This document shows, piece by piece, positions 26,187-33,761 of a stretch of 52,481 nucleotides of DNA. Source of the stretch: UMGS1279 sp045630265. GTDB lineage: Bacteria > Bacillota > Clostridia > Oscillospirales > Acutalibacteraceae. The notes below the pieces were generated by a model. The model made no database searches. It was not told where the DNA came from and was given only the letters and a program-made list of their open reading frames with translations. The stretch spans positions 1 to 52,481 of the forward strand of contig JAZQSV010000046.1 of assembly GCA_045630265.1 (NCBI GenBank). Reading direction: 5' to 3'. Position numbers and translations under genes: made by a program. Every line of letters starts with the position of its first letter. Within the stretch, counting starts at the first letter, position 1.

Positions 26187-27370
26187 TGGAAATGAAGCTT
26201 GATTATTCAGACGTTTCATTCAAAAATGACGGAAGGTTAAAGTTGCTTATAATTGTCGGCACACGCCCCGAGATTATACGCCTTGCCGCAGTAATAAACA
26301 AGTGCAGAAAGTACTTTGATACTGTTTTGGCGCATACGGGACAAAACTACGATTATACTTTAAACGGAGTTTTCTTTGAGGATTTGAAGCTTGGGGCCCC
26401 CGAGGTTTATATGGATGCAGTAGGCGACGATTTGGGTGCAACGGTTGGTAATATTAACAACTGTTCCTATAAGCTGATGAACCAGATTAAGCCCGATGCA
26501 CTGCTTATTTTGGGAGATACAAACTCCTGCCTTTCTGCCATTGCCGCAAAAAGACTTCATATTCCTATTTTCCATATGGAGGCGGGTAACCGCTGTAAGG
26601 ATGAATGCCTGCCCGAGGAAACCAACAGAAGAATTGTTGATATTATCTCGGACGTTAATTTAGCCTACTCCGAGCATGCTAGAAGGTATTTACACGAATG
26701 CGGTCTTCCAAAAGAGCGCACCTACGTAACCGGCTCTCCTATGGCAGAGGTGTTACACGAAAACCTAAAGGATATTGAAAAAAGCGATATTCATAAGCGT
26801 TTAGGCCTTAAAAAGGGTAAATACATTTTGCTTTCTGCTCACAGAGAGGAAAATATTGATACCGAGAAGAATTTCCTATCACTTTTTACCGCTATAAATA
26901 AAATGGCAGAAAAGTATGATATGCCCATTCTTTACTCCTGCCATCCGCGTTCCAAAAAGCGTCTTGAGGAGAGCGGCTTTGAGCTTGATAGCAGGGTGAT
27001 TCAGCACGAACCACTTGGCTTTCACGACTATAACTGTCTGCAGTCAAATGCCTTTGCGGTAGTTTCGGATAGCGGAACACTGCCAGAGGAAAGCTCCTTC
27101 TTTACCTCCGTTGGAAAGCCGTTCCCGGCGGTATGTATCCGCACCTCGACAGAGCGCCCCGAAGCGCTTGATAAGGCCTGCTTTATACTTGCGGGCATTG
27201 ATGAAAAATCGTTGCTTCAAGCGGTGGATACTGCAGTTAGTATGAATAGTGAGGGGGATCACGGCATACCTGTCCCCACATACGTTGAGGAAAACGTTTC
27301 TACAAAGGTTGTAAAAATTATTCAGTCTTATACAGGCGTGGTTAATAAAATGGTTTGGAGAAAATCATGA
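26186..27370 (+). CDS. capG: UDP-sugar 2-epimerase (CapG/FnlC type)
   Basis: A 394-aa UDP-N-acetylglucosamine 2-epimerase superfamily member of the CapG/FnlC type, last step to UDP-L-FucNAc. IIVGTRPEIIRLAAVI, LAHTGQNYDYTLNGVFFEDL, LLILGDTNSCLSAIAAKRL, FHMEAGNRCKDECLPEETNR, SAHREENIDT and SDSGTLPEES mark it. HMEAGNRC and the LPEETNR run separate it from the WecB encoded upstream, which has VGHVEAGLRT and YPEEFNR. It starts inside the stop of the previous gene and its stop overlaps the next start (ATGA). Confidence 0.92.
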   Translation: MEMKLDYSDVSFKNDGRLKLLIIVGTRPEIIRLAAVINKCRKYFDTVLAHTGQNYDYTLNGVFFEDLKLGAPEVYMDAVGDDLGATVGNINNCSYKLMNQIKPDALLILGDTNSCLSAIAAKRLHIPIFHMEAGNRCKDECLPEETNRRIVDIISDVNLAYSEHARRYLHECGLPKERTYVTGSPMAEVLHENLKDIEKSDIHKRLGLKKGKYILLSAHREENIDTEKNFLSLFTAINKMAEKYDMPILYSCHPRSKKRLEESGFELDSRVIQHEPLGFHDYNCLQSNAFAVVSDSGTLPEESSFFTSVGKPFPAVCIRTSTERPEALDKACFILAGIDEKSLLQAVDTAVSMNSEGDHGIPVPTYVEENVSTKVVKIIQSYTGVVNKMVWRKS

Positions 27371-28572
27371 GCGTAGCAGAAAACTTTTTAAAGTATATAT
27401 CCTTTGATACTAAGTCAGATGAAAATTGTGATAGCATACCCTCTACCCAAGGTCAGCTCGTTTTGGGCGAATTTTTGGTAGGCGAGCTGTCTAGAGTTGG
27501 TATGCAAAACGCACATATGGACGAAAACGGCTATGTTTACGGATTTTTGCCCGCAAGCAAAGGAATGGAGGAAAAACCCGCCATCGGTTTTATTGCCCAT
27601 ATGGATACAAGCCCTGACGTAAGCGGTAAGGACGTTTGCACCGAGGTTATAGACTATAAGGGCGGCGACATCGTTCATAAAAATGGTTTAGTAACTAGCT
27701 TGAAAGATTTTGATTTTTTAGAAAATTTTATAGGTCAGCACCTTATAATCACGGGGGGAGATACCCTGCTGGGATCTGACGATAAAGCGGGCATAGCTGA
27801 AATAATTTCAGCTATGGAGTATCTTACAAACCATACCGAGCTTGCACATCCAAAGATTTCGGTTGCCTTTACTCCCGATGAAGAAATTGGCTCCGGCGCG
27901 GATTTGCTTGACCTTGATAAATTTGGCGCTGACTACGGCTATACCATTGACGGCGGATTTTTGGGTGAGCTCGAGTACGAAAATTTTAACGCCGCTGGTG
28001 CAAAAATAGTTGTAAAGGGTGTTAATATTCACCCCGGCTCAGCCAAAAATAAAATGAAAAATGCGGTGCTGATGGCAAATGAGTTTATATCTATGATGCC
28101 AAAGGCCGAAACCCCTGCACACACCGAAGGGTATGAGGGATTTTACCACGTGGCCGAATTTTCCGGAGATGAGAGCAGCGCCGAGTTTTCTATGATTATT
28201 CGCGACCACGATATGGAAAAGTTTTTAGCCCGTAAGGAATTTATAGTAAACCTTACCGCTTATTTAAACGGCGTTTACGGTGAGGGAAGCTTTACCGCCT
28301 TTATAAAGGACAGTTACTATAATATGAAGGAAAAGGTGCTACCCTTTCCTCACATTATAGAAAATGCAAAGGCGGCAATGGAAAGCGTTGGTGTTATGCC
28401 AAAGGTTGTTGCTATCAGAGGTGGTACCGACGGCGCGCGTCTTTCCTTTAGGGGACTGCCTTGCCCCAACCTTTCAACCGGCGGTATGAATTTTCATAGC
28501 GTTCACGAAATGGTATCTGTAGAGGCAATGGAAAAAATGGTAGAGGTTATTGTAGCTATTGCTACCAAGTAA
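27367..28572 (+). CDS. pepT: Peptidase T (tripeptide aminopeptidase)
   Basis: A 401-aa M20B metallopeptidase that releases N-terminal residues from tripeptides in the cytosol. Zinc ligands are visible: GFIAHMDTSPD, DTLLGSDDKAGIAEI, PDEEIGSGAD, and the late TDGARLSFRGLPCPNLSTGG with FHSVHEMVS. The length is typical. I use the ATG at 27367, because GGAG lies 6 bp upstream; an in-frame TTG at 27355 overlaps that site. It overlaps capG by four bases, so a housekeeping peptidase is coupled to the polysaccharide locus, which may be accidental. Confidence 0.95.
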   Translation: MSVAENFLKYISFDTKSDENCDSIPSTQGQLVLGEFLVGELSRVGMQNAHMDENGYVYGFLPASKGMEEKPAIGFIAHMDTSPDVSGKDVCTEVIDYKGGDIVHKNGLVTSLKDFDFLENFIGQHLIITGGDTLLGSDDKAGIAEIISAMEYLTNHTELAHPKISVAFTPDEEIGSGADLLDLDKFGADYGYTIDGGFLGELEYENFNAAGAKIVVKGVNIHPGSAKNKMKNAVLMANEFISMMPKAETPAHTEGYEGFYHVAEFSGDESSAEFSMIIRDHDMEKFLARKEFIVNLTAYLNGVYGEGSFTAFIKDSYYNMKEKVLPFPHIIENAKAAMESVGVMPKVVAIRGGTDGARLSFRGLPCPNLSTGGMNFHSVHEMVSVEAMEKMVEVIVAIATK

Positions 28573-28590
28573 AAAATAGGCGGTGACTTT

Positions 28591-29001
28591 ATGAAGGTTA
28601 AATATGCCGAATTTATATTTACTGTACTTTTATGCTTTGTGCTTATTTTCAATATGGTGTTTATAGCCATAGACGGTCTTGGAGGCAGTTTAGATAATCT
28701 GCCCGAGGGGGAGCTAGTCTTTTCGGCGCAAAGCGAAAAGAAGGATAAAACCCTTAACATCTATACCACTTCCCTTAGCGGTGTGGGGAATGCAGTTAGG
28801 GGAGAGGTGCTGTGGAGTGACGGCACCACAAAAAACATCTATTGGTGTATTAACGAAACAGAGTGTGTTGCCACCTGGCAGGACGAAAATACCGTGCTTA
28901 TAAACGGCAATTATATTGCGCTTGACGGAGAGCCGTTTGATAGCAGAAAAAGGATAGAGCTGCCTGAGGCATCCTACAAAAATTTGGTTTCAGAAAAGTA
29001 A
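28591..29001 (+). CDS. DUF5412-like small membrane-anchored protein
   Basis: A 136-aa protein with one N-terminal hydrophobic helix (FIFTVLLCFVLIFNMVFIAI), probably an uncleaved anchor, and an outside domain of about 100 aa. The segments NIYTTSLSGVGNAVRGEVLW, IYWCINETE and ATWQDENTVLINGNYIAL resemble DUF5412 as I remember it, a Firmicutes family of unknown role. It sits 18 bp after pepT and before the cyclophilin gene in the same run. I am fairly sure it is a gene, less sure of the family. Confidence 0.7.
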   Translation: MKVKYAEFIFTVLLCFVLIFNMVFIAIDGLGGSLDNLPEGELVFSAQSEKKDKTLNIYTTSLSGVGNAVRGEVLWSDGTTKNIYWCINETECVATWQDENTVLINGNYIALDGEPFDSRKRIELPEASYKNLVSEK

Positions 29002-29017
29002 TTCGGAGGTTTTTAAA

Positions 29018-29617
29018 ATGAGTTTTCAAACATCTTTACCGGTAGCAGGGGACGTTACCGCAACTGTGCACACAAATATGGGTGATATTAAAATCAAGCT
29101 ATTCCCAAAGCTTGCGCCCAAGGCGGTAGAAAACTTTGTGACACACGCAAAGGATGGATATTATAACGGACTTATTTTCCACCGTGTAATTAAGGATTTT
29201 ATGATTCAAGGCGGTGACCCCACGGGAACAGGTATGGGGGGAGAGAGCATTTTCGGCGCTCCGTTTGAGGACGAGTTTGACCCCTCGCTTCATAATATCC
29301 GTGGCGCTCTTTCAATGGCTAATGCGGGTCCTTGCACAAACGGAAGCCAGTTTTTTATCGTTCAAGCAAAGGACGTACCTCAAAGTATGCTTTCGCAAAT
29401 GGAGGGCATGAGCGAAAACGGTTTCCCGGTTGATAGTGTAGAGGATTACAAAGCGCTCGGTGGCACACCTTGGCTTGATTTTAGACATACGGTTTTCGGT
29501 CAGGTTTTCGAGGGAATGGATACCGTTGATGCTATCGCAGGGGTAGAAACTTTGGCAGGCGACAAGCCCGCTTCGGACGTAAAAATTACTTCTATTGATA
29601 TCTTGGTGGCAGAGTAG
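29018..29617 (+). CDS. Cyclophilin-type peptidyl-prolyl cis-trans isomerase
   Basis: A 199-aa cytosolic protein-folding enzyme. YYNGLIFHRVIKDFMIQGGD carries the catalytic Arg and the Phe/Met/Gln pocket, and GALSMANAGPCTNGSQFFIV carries the rest of the active site. It has no signal peptide or lipobox. A moderate insert follows (residues of about 120-150: MLSQMEGMSENGF). The length is normal for clostridial PpiB-like proteins. GGAGG precedes the ATG. The Trp of cyclosporin-binding forms is not obvious in the core motif. Confidence 0.95.
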   Translation: MSFQTSLPVAGDVTATVHTNMGDIKIKLFPKLAPKAVENFVTHAKDGYYNGLIFHRVIKDFMIQGGDPTGTGMGGESIFGAPFEDEFDPSLHNIRGALSMANAGPCTNGSQFFIVQAKDVPQSMLSQMEGMSENGFPVDSVEDYKALGGTPWLDFRHTVFGQVFEGMDTVDAIAGVETLAGDKPASDVKITSIDILVAE

Positions 29618-29660
29618 CATATTTTAGTGTAGAATAATTTTTTATAAAGTTGGTGATTTA

Positions 29661-29924
29661 ATGAAGATTAAAGAGGGATTCATTGTCAGAACGGTTGCAG
29701 GCAGCAATATCGTCCTTCCGCTTGGAAGCCAAAAGGTTGAGTTTGACGGAATAATGACTATAAATGAAACGGGACTTTTCCTTTGGTCGCTTTTAGAAAA
29801 AGGTGCCGAAAGGGAAGAGCTGCTTGATGCAATTTTAAATGAATATGAGGTTACAAGGGAGCTTGCTACCCGTGATGTTGATCGATTTATAGAAAAGCTT
29901 TCGGGGGCGGGAATTCTTGAGTAG
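29661..29924 (+). CDS. PqqD-like peptide chaperone
   Basis: An 87-aa protein of the PqqD family, short winged-helix-like proteins that bind leader peptides of ribosomally made peptides. It fits in length and pattern: VRTVAGSNIVLPLG, IMTINETGLFLWSLLEKGAE, then LLDAILNEYEV and DVDRFIEKLSGAGILE. No radical SAM enzyme or precursor peptide is visible in the gap before it. The start is an ATG at 29661, and the downstream peptidase gene begins inside its last codons. Context suggests a role in handling an exported or modified peptide; the client is unknown. Confidence 0.85.
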   Translation: MKIKEGFIVRTVAGSNIVLPLGSQKVEFDGIMTINETGLFLWSLLEKGAEREELLDAILNEYEVTRELATRDVDRFIEKLSGAGILE

Positions 29925-30402
29925 CTTAACGCTTTACGAGCTTTTGCCCACCGTTATTGAGGTATTAAACCTCGGTAAAGAGGCATCTTTTGTGCCCGAT
30001 GGAAAAAGTATGAAGCCCTTTTTACTGGGCGGCAAAAGTGAGGTTTTGATTAAAAAGCCAAGCTTCCCGCTTAAAAAATACGACGTTGCACTTTATAAAG
30101 CGCAAAGCGGTGCATTGGTGCTTCATAGGGTAGTAAAGGTATGTGGTCGGGGAGAAAACGCCACATACGTTTTCAGAGGAGATAATACCTACCAAAACGA
30201 GGTTAGCATAAGCGCTGACCAAATTATAGCAGTTGTCACACGCTTTAAAAGAAAATACAAGTGGCAGGAAGCCGGTAGTAAGGGACTGTGCTTTTTGGTG
30301 GCGCTTTGGTCCTCTATATATCCCATAAGAGCGGCTGTAAGGTTTTTATGGCGCCTGCCAATTAGGGCACTTAAAAAAATAAAAAGAATGATTTTGAAAT
30401 AA
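29917..30402 (+). CDS. S26-type signal peptidase (S24/S26 family)
   Basis: A 161-aa protein with the serine site GKSMKPFL (about residue 29) and ALVLHRVV about 37 residues later, so the likely dyad is Ser-His as in SipW-like and eukaryotic signal peptidases rather than Ser-Lys. A C-terminal hydrophobic stretch (GLCFLVALWSSIYPI) and a basic tail suggest a membrane anchor near the end. It starts at a TTG inside the last codons of the PqqD gene, preceded by GGGGGCGGG. S24/S26 peptidases of this kind are found beside PqqD proteins in several Firmicutes. The substrate is unknown. Confidence 0.8.
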   Translation: MSSLTLYELLPTVIEVLNLGKEASFVPDGKSMKPFLLGGKSEVLIKKPSFPLKKYDVALYKAQSGALVLHRVVKVCGRGENATYVFRGDNTYQNEVSISADQIIAVVTRFKRKYKWQEAGSKGLCFLVALWSSIYPIRAAVRFLWRLPIRALKKIKRMILK

Positions 30403-30408
30403 AAGTAA

Positions 30409-30438
30409 AAGGGCTATACCAATTTCGGTATAACCCTT
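30409..30438 (+). terminator. Terminator after the signal peptidase gene
   Basis: AAGGGCTATACC pairs with GGTATAACCCTT (one mismatch) across a 6-nt loop, followed by AATTTTTTG. It lies between convergent units. Confidence 0.75.
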
Positions 30439-30457
30439 AATTTTTTGCTTATTTTTA

Positions 30458-30904
30458 CTATTTTAAATACTTTTGATACTCTGAAACCGCAAGCTGGTCG
30501 CACCGCTCATTTTCCGGGTGACCCGCGTGCCCCTTTATCCAGTTAACGTTAACCTTGTGCTTTTCTGTAAGGGAAAGCAGAGTTTCCCACAGGTCGGGGT
30601 TTAGAGCGGGCTTTTTGTCGGCCTTGCGCCAACCGTTTGCACGCCAGGATTTTGCCCAACCGTTTTTAAGAGCGTCGGCTACGTATTTAGAGTCGGTGTA
30701 AAGCTCCACCTCGCAGGGCTCTTTTAAAGCAGAAAGCCCCATTATAACGGCGGTAAGCTCCATACGGTTGTTTGTTGTTTCCTTTTCTCCCCCCGAAAAC
30801 GCCCTTTCGGTTTCTTTATAGCGGAGAATAGCGCCCCAACCGCCCGGACCGGGGTTGCCCGAGCAGGCGCCGTCGGTGTATAGATAAACCTTTTTAAGTT
30901 CCAT
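30458..30904 (-). CDS. rnhA: Ribonuclease HI
   Basis: A 148-aa enzyme that cuts RNA in RNA-DNA hybrids in the cytosol. The four catalytic carboxylates are visible: LYTDGACSGNPGPGGWGAIL (Asp near residue 9), MELTAVIMGL (Glu), VELYTDSKYVADAL (Asp) and NERCDQLA (Asp). HAGHPENE contains the helper His. It starts two bases after the lexA stop, so it is read from the lexA promoter and is probably SOS-linked by transcription. Confidence 0.95.
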   Translation of the reverse strand: MELKKVYLYTDGACSGNPGPGGWGAILRYKETERAFSGGEKETTNNRMELTAVIMGLSALKEPCEVELYTDSKYVADALKNGWAKSWRANGWRKADKKPALNPDLWETLLSLTEKHKVNVNWIKGHAGHPENERCDQLAVSEYQKYLK

Positions 30905-30906
30905 AA

Positions 30907-31497
30907 TCAGTACTGACGGAAGCTTCCGATAACCTTTCCTAAAATATCTATCTTTTCTGCCCTAATTGGCTCAAAATCGGGATTTTCGGGGTAAAGAACG
31001 GGTTGCCCGTTTTCAAAGCCAAGGCGCTTTACGGTTGCTTCATCCTCAATCATACCAACTACAATGTCGTTACGCCTAACGGCTTTATTTTTGTCGGCCA
31101 CAATAATGTCGCCATCCAAAATACCGGCATCCTTCATACTAAGGCCCTTTACTTTAAGAGCAAAAAGGCCGTGGGCACTATCTGTGGGGAAGGGAATGTA
31201 GCCCTCAAAATTTTCAACCGCTAAAATGGGGCTACCCGCAGTAACCTTGCCTAAAACGGGAATTTGGGAGCTTTTGGGGCTGCCTGCAATACGAATACCG
31301 CGGGAATTGCCAACCCTTTCAATATAGCCCTTTTCCTCCAAAGAACCTAAAAACTTGTGTACCGAGGAGGTGGATTTAATACCCGCTTCCTCACAAATTT
31401 CCCTAACGGTGGGGGGAATACCATCGGCTAAAAAGCTTTCAATAACCTTAAAAACCCTTGCCTCTTTTTCAGTTAATATCTCGCCCAAAGAAAGCAC
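30907..31497 (-). CDS. lexA: LexA repressor
   Basis: A 196-aa SOS repressor. A winged-helix DNA-binding domain (PTVREICEEAGIKSTSSVHK) spans residues of about 25-60. The self-cleavage site is Ala-Gly in VTAGSP, and the catalytic Ser (GLSMKDAGILDGD) and Lys (NKAVRRNDIVV, then DEATVKRL) follow. I place the start at a GTG (31497), not at the farther in-frame start at 31581. The longer version would read through a SOS box and the promoter, and would add 28 unusual residues. The box just upstream indicates autoregulation. rnhA follows in the same transcript. Confidence 0.93.
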   Translation of the reverse strand: MLSLGEILTEKEARVFKVIESFLADGIPPTVREICEEAGIKSTSSVHKFLGSLEEKGYIERVGNSRGIRIAGSPKSSQIPVLGKVTAGSPILAVENFEGYIPFPTDSAHGLFALKVKGLSMKDAGILDGDIIVADKNKAVRRNDIVVGMIEDEATVKRLGFENGQPVLYPENPDFEPIRAEKIDILGKVIGSFRQY

Positions 31498-31511
31498 CGC
31501 CCTTTTCTTAA

Positions 31512-31523
31512 AAACATTTGTTC
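31512..31523 (-). promoter_or_regulatory. SOS (LexA) box
   Basis: GAACAAATGTTT on the minus strand is close to the Gram-positive consensus GAACRNRYGTTY. It lies 8 bp after the lexA -10 element and 14 bp before the chosen start, where bound LexA would block transcription. Confidence 0.75.
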
Positions 31524-31530
31524 TTTTTAT

Positions 31531-31559
31531 ATAATAACATATTTCCCATCTCTTTGCAA
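31531..31559 (-). promoter_or_regulatory. lexA promoter
   Basis: On the minus strand TTGCAA (31554-31559), 17 bp, TATTAT (31531-31536). It lies only about 16 bp from the divergent greA promoter. Confidence 0.75.
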
Positions 31560-31574
31560 GACTAAAAATAAACC

Positions 31575-31603
31575 TTGACAAATAGGGGGTATATTATTAT
31601 AAT
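31575..31603 (+). promoter_or_regulatory. greA promoter
   Basis: A perfect sigma-A promoter: TTGACA (31575-31580), 17 bp, TATAAT (31598-31603). The leader to greA is about 115 nt. Confidence 0.88.
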
Positions 31604-31723
31604 ATATTATATATATTAGTATGAGGGCAGAGTGAAGGCAAACGGCATGGTTCGTTTGTTTTTCTTTTCGCCCTTATAAAATAATGTTTTAAATTTCAGG
31701 TAATTTGAAAGGAAATGCAAATT

Positions 31724-32200
31724 ATGGCTAAAGTTTATAAATTTACCGAAGAGGGTCTTAAAAAGCTGGAGGTTGAACTTGAAAACCTTAAAACCAATGG
31801 CAGAAAGGATATTGCCGAGCGTATTAAGGTGGCTCGTGGTTATGGCGACCTTTCCGAAAACAGCGAGTATGATGACGCAAAGAACGAGCAGGCAAAAATT
31901 GAGGCAAGAATCGTTGAGCTCGAGGCAATGCTCAAAAACTACGAAATCATCTCCGAGGACGAAATCAGTACCGACAAGGTGGTAATTGGCGTTAAGGTAA
32001 AGGTTTTGGATATTGATATGGAAGAGGAGTGCGCATACTCCATTGTTGGTTCTGCAGAGGCTGACCCACTTAACGATAAAATATCCGACGAATCTCCCGT
32101 AGGAAAAGCGCTTATGGGACACACAGTAGGAGAAACCGTTGAGGCAGATTTGCCCGACTGTAAGGCAAGCTTTAAAATTCTTGCTATTGAAAGACAGTAA
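31724..32200 (+). CDS. greA: Transcription elongation factor GreA
   Basis: A 158-aa factor that rescues backtracked RNA polymerase by stimulating transcript cleavage. The N-terminal coiled coil holds the basic-acidic tip ARGYGDLSENSEYDDAKNEQ, with D-L-S-E-N-S-E-Y as the family signature. The C-terminal FKBP-like part ends with ISDESPVGKALMGHTVGETV. The ATG at 31724 has GAAAGGA at good distance; an upstream ATG at 31715 overlaps that site and is less likely. lysS follows 29 bp downstream. Confidence 0.96.
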   Translation: MAKVYKFTEEGLKKLEVELENLKTNGRKDIAERIKVARGYGDLSENSEYDDAKNEQAKIEARIVELEAMLKNYEIISEDEISTDKVVIGVKVKVLDIDMEEECAYSIVGSAEADPLNDKISDESPVGKALMGHTVGETVEADLPDCKASFKILAIERQ

Positions 32201-32229
32201 AAAATAACCCCTTAGGAGGGAAGTAAAAA

Positions 32230-33729
32230 ATGGCAGAAAATACTGTAGTACAAAACACACCAGAGGTTGAGGATTTAAATGAGATTTTAAGGGTGCGCCG
32301 CGAAAAGCTTGCTAACCTTAAAGCCGAGGGGAACGACCCTTTTGAAATAACAAAATTCGAAACCGATTCTTATACTGCCGACATTAAGGCAAATTTTGAT
32401 GAGCTTGAGGGAAAAACTGTAAAGATTGCAGGCCGTATTATGACCCGCCGCATTATGGGTAAGGCAAGCTTTTATAACATTCAGGATAGTAAGGGCAGAA
32501 TTCAGCTTTACATTCGCCGCGATGACGTTGGCGAGGAAAGCTATGCCGCCTTTAAGAAGTATGATATTGGCGATATTGTAGGTATTGAGGGCTTTGTGTT
32601 TAAAACAAAGACAGAGGAAATTTCGGTGCATACCACCAAAATTACTCTGCTTACAAAATCTCTTTTGCCGCTTCCGGAGAAGTTCCACGGACTTAAGGAT
32701 ACCGACACACGCTACCGCCAAAGGGAGCTAGACCTTATTGTTAACCCCGAGGTTAAGGATACCTTTGTAAAGCGTAGCTTAATACTTCGCGAGCTCAGAC
32801 GCTTTTTGGATGGACGCGGATTCTTGGAGGTTGACACTCCCATTTTAACCCCCCTTGAAATTGGCGCATCGGCAAGACCTTTCTACACTCACCATAATAC
32901 TCTTGATATGGATATGGTGCTTAGAATTGAAACCGAGCTTTACTTAAAGCGCCTTATTGTTGGCGGCTTTGATAAGGTTTATGAGGTTGGCAGAATCTTC
33001 CGTAACGAGGGTATGGATACTAAGCATAATCCTGAGTTTACAACCATTGAGCTTTATCAGGCATATACCGACTATGAGGGTATGATGGATCTTGTTGAGG
33101 ATATGATGAAAACGGTGGCTCAGAACGTTTGCGGTACATTGGAAATCCCTTATGACGGAAAGGTAATTGACCTTTCCCACTGGGAGAGAATGACAATGTG
33201 CGAGGCCGTTAAGAAGTATTCGGGCGTAGATTTTGCCGAGGTTAAAACTGACGAAGAGGCAATAGCCCTTGCAAAAGAGCACCACGTTGATCTACCCGAA
33301 GTACCCACAAAGGGTGCCATTTTGGCCGAGTTCTTTGATGTATTTGTTGAAGAAAATTTAATTCAGCCCACCTTTATTTATGATTATCCCGTTGAAATCA
33401 GTCCTCTTGCAAAGCGCAAGCCCACCGATCCCATGTTTACCGAGCGCTTTGAGTATTTTATCAATGCTATGGAGTTTGGTAACGCATTCAGCGAGCTTAA
33501 CGACCCAATTGACCAAAAGGCCCGCTTTGAAAAGCAGGTTGAGGAGAGAAGGGCGCTTGAGCCCGAAACCAAAGCTCAGGTGGATTACGACTACGTAACC
33601 GCACTTGAATACGGTCTTGCCCCTACAGGCGGTCTTGGCTTTGGTGTGGACAGACTTGTGATGCTGCTCACAGATTCTTCTTCTATCAGGGACGTTTTAC
33701 TTTTTCCGACCATGAAACCCCTTGACTAA
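32230..33729 (+). CDS. lysS: Lysyl-tRNA synthetase, class II
   Basis: A 499-aa enzyme joining lysine to tRNA-Lys. An OB-fold anticodon domain (VKIAGRIMTRRIMGKASFYN) spans residues of about 65-160. Class II motifs follow: motif 1 near FLEVDTPILTPLEIGASARP, motif 2 with VGRIFRNEGMD.KHNPEFTT, and motif 3 with GLGFGVDRLVMLLTDSSSIRD. The length is normal. AGGAGGG precedes the ATG. It follows greA in a common unit, an order often seen in Firmicutes. Confidence 0.97.
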   Translation: MAENTVVQNTPEVEDLNEILRVRREKLANLKAEGNDPFEITKFETDSYTADIKANFDELEGKTVKIAGRIMTRRIMGKASFYNIQDSKGRIQLYIRRDDVGEESYAAFKKYDIGDIVGIEGFVFKTKTEEISVHTTKITLLTKSLLPLPEKFHGLKDTDTRYRQRELDLIVNPEVKDTFVKRSLILRELRRFLDGRGFLEVDTPILTPLEIGASARPFYTHHNTLDMDMVLRIETELYLKRLIVGGFDKVYEVGRIFRNEGMDTKHNPEFTTIELYQAYTDYEGMMDLVEDMMKTVAQNVCGTLEIPYDGKVIDLSHWERMTMCEAVKKYSGVDFAEVKTDEEAIALAKEHHVDLPEVPTKGAILAEFFDVFVEENLIQPTFIYDYPVEISPLAKRKPTDPMFTERFEYFINAMEFGNAFSELNDPIDQKARFEKQVEERRALEPETKAQVDYDYVTALEYGLAPTGGLGFGVDRLVMLLTDSSSIRDVLLFPTMKPLD

Positions 33730-33761
33730 ACAAGTGGTATAACGGAAACGGAGTTGATTTT

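Noticed and set aside
31498..31581. N-terminal extension of lexA
   Set aside because: It would translate through the SOS box and the promoter; the GTG at 31497 gives the normal LexA start.
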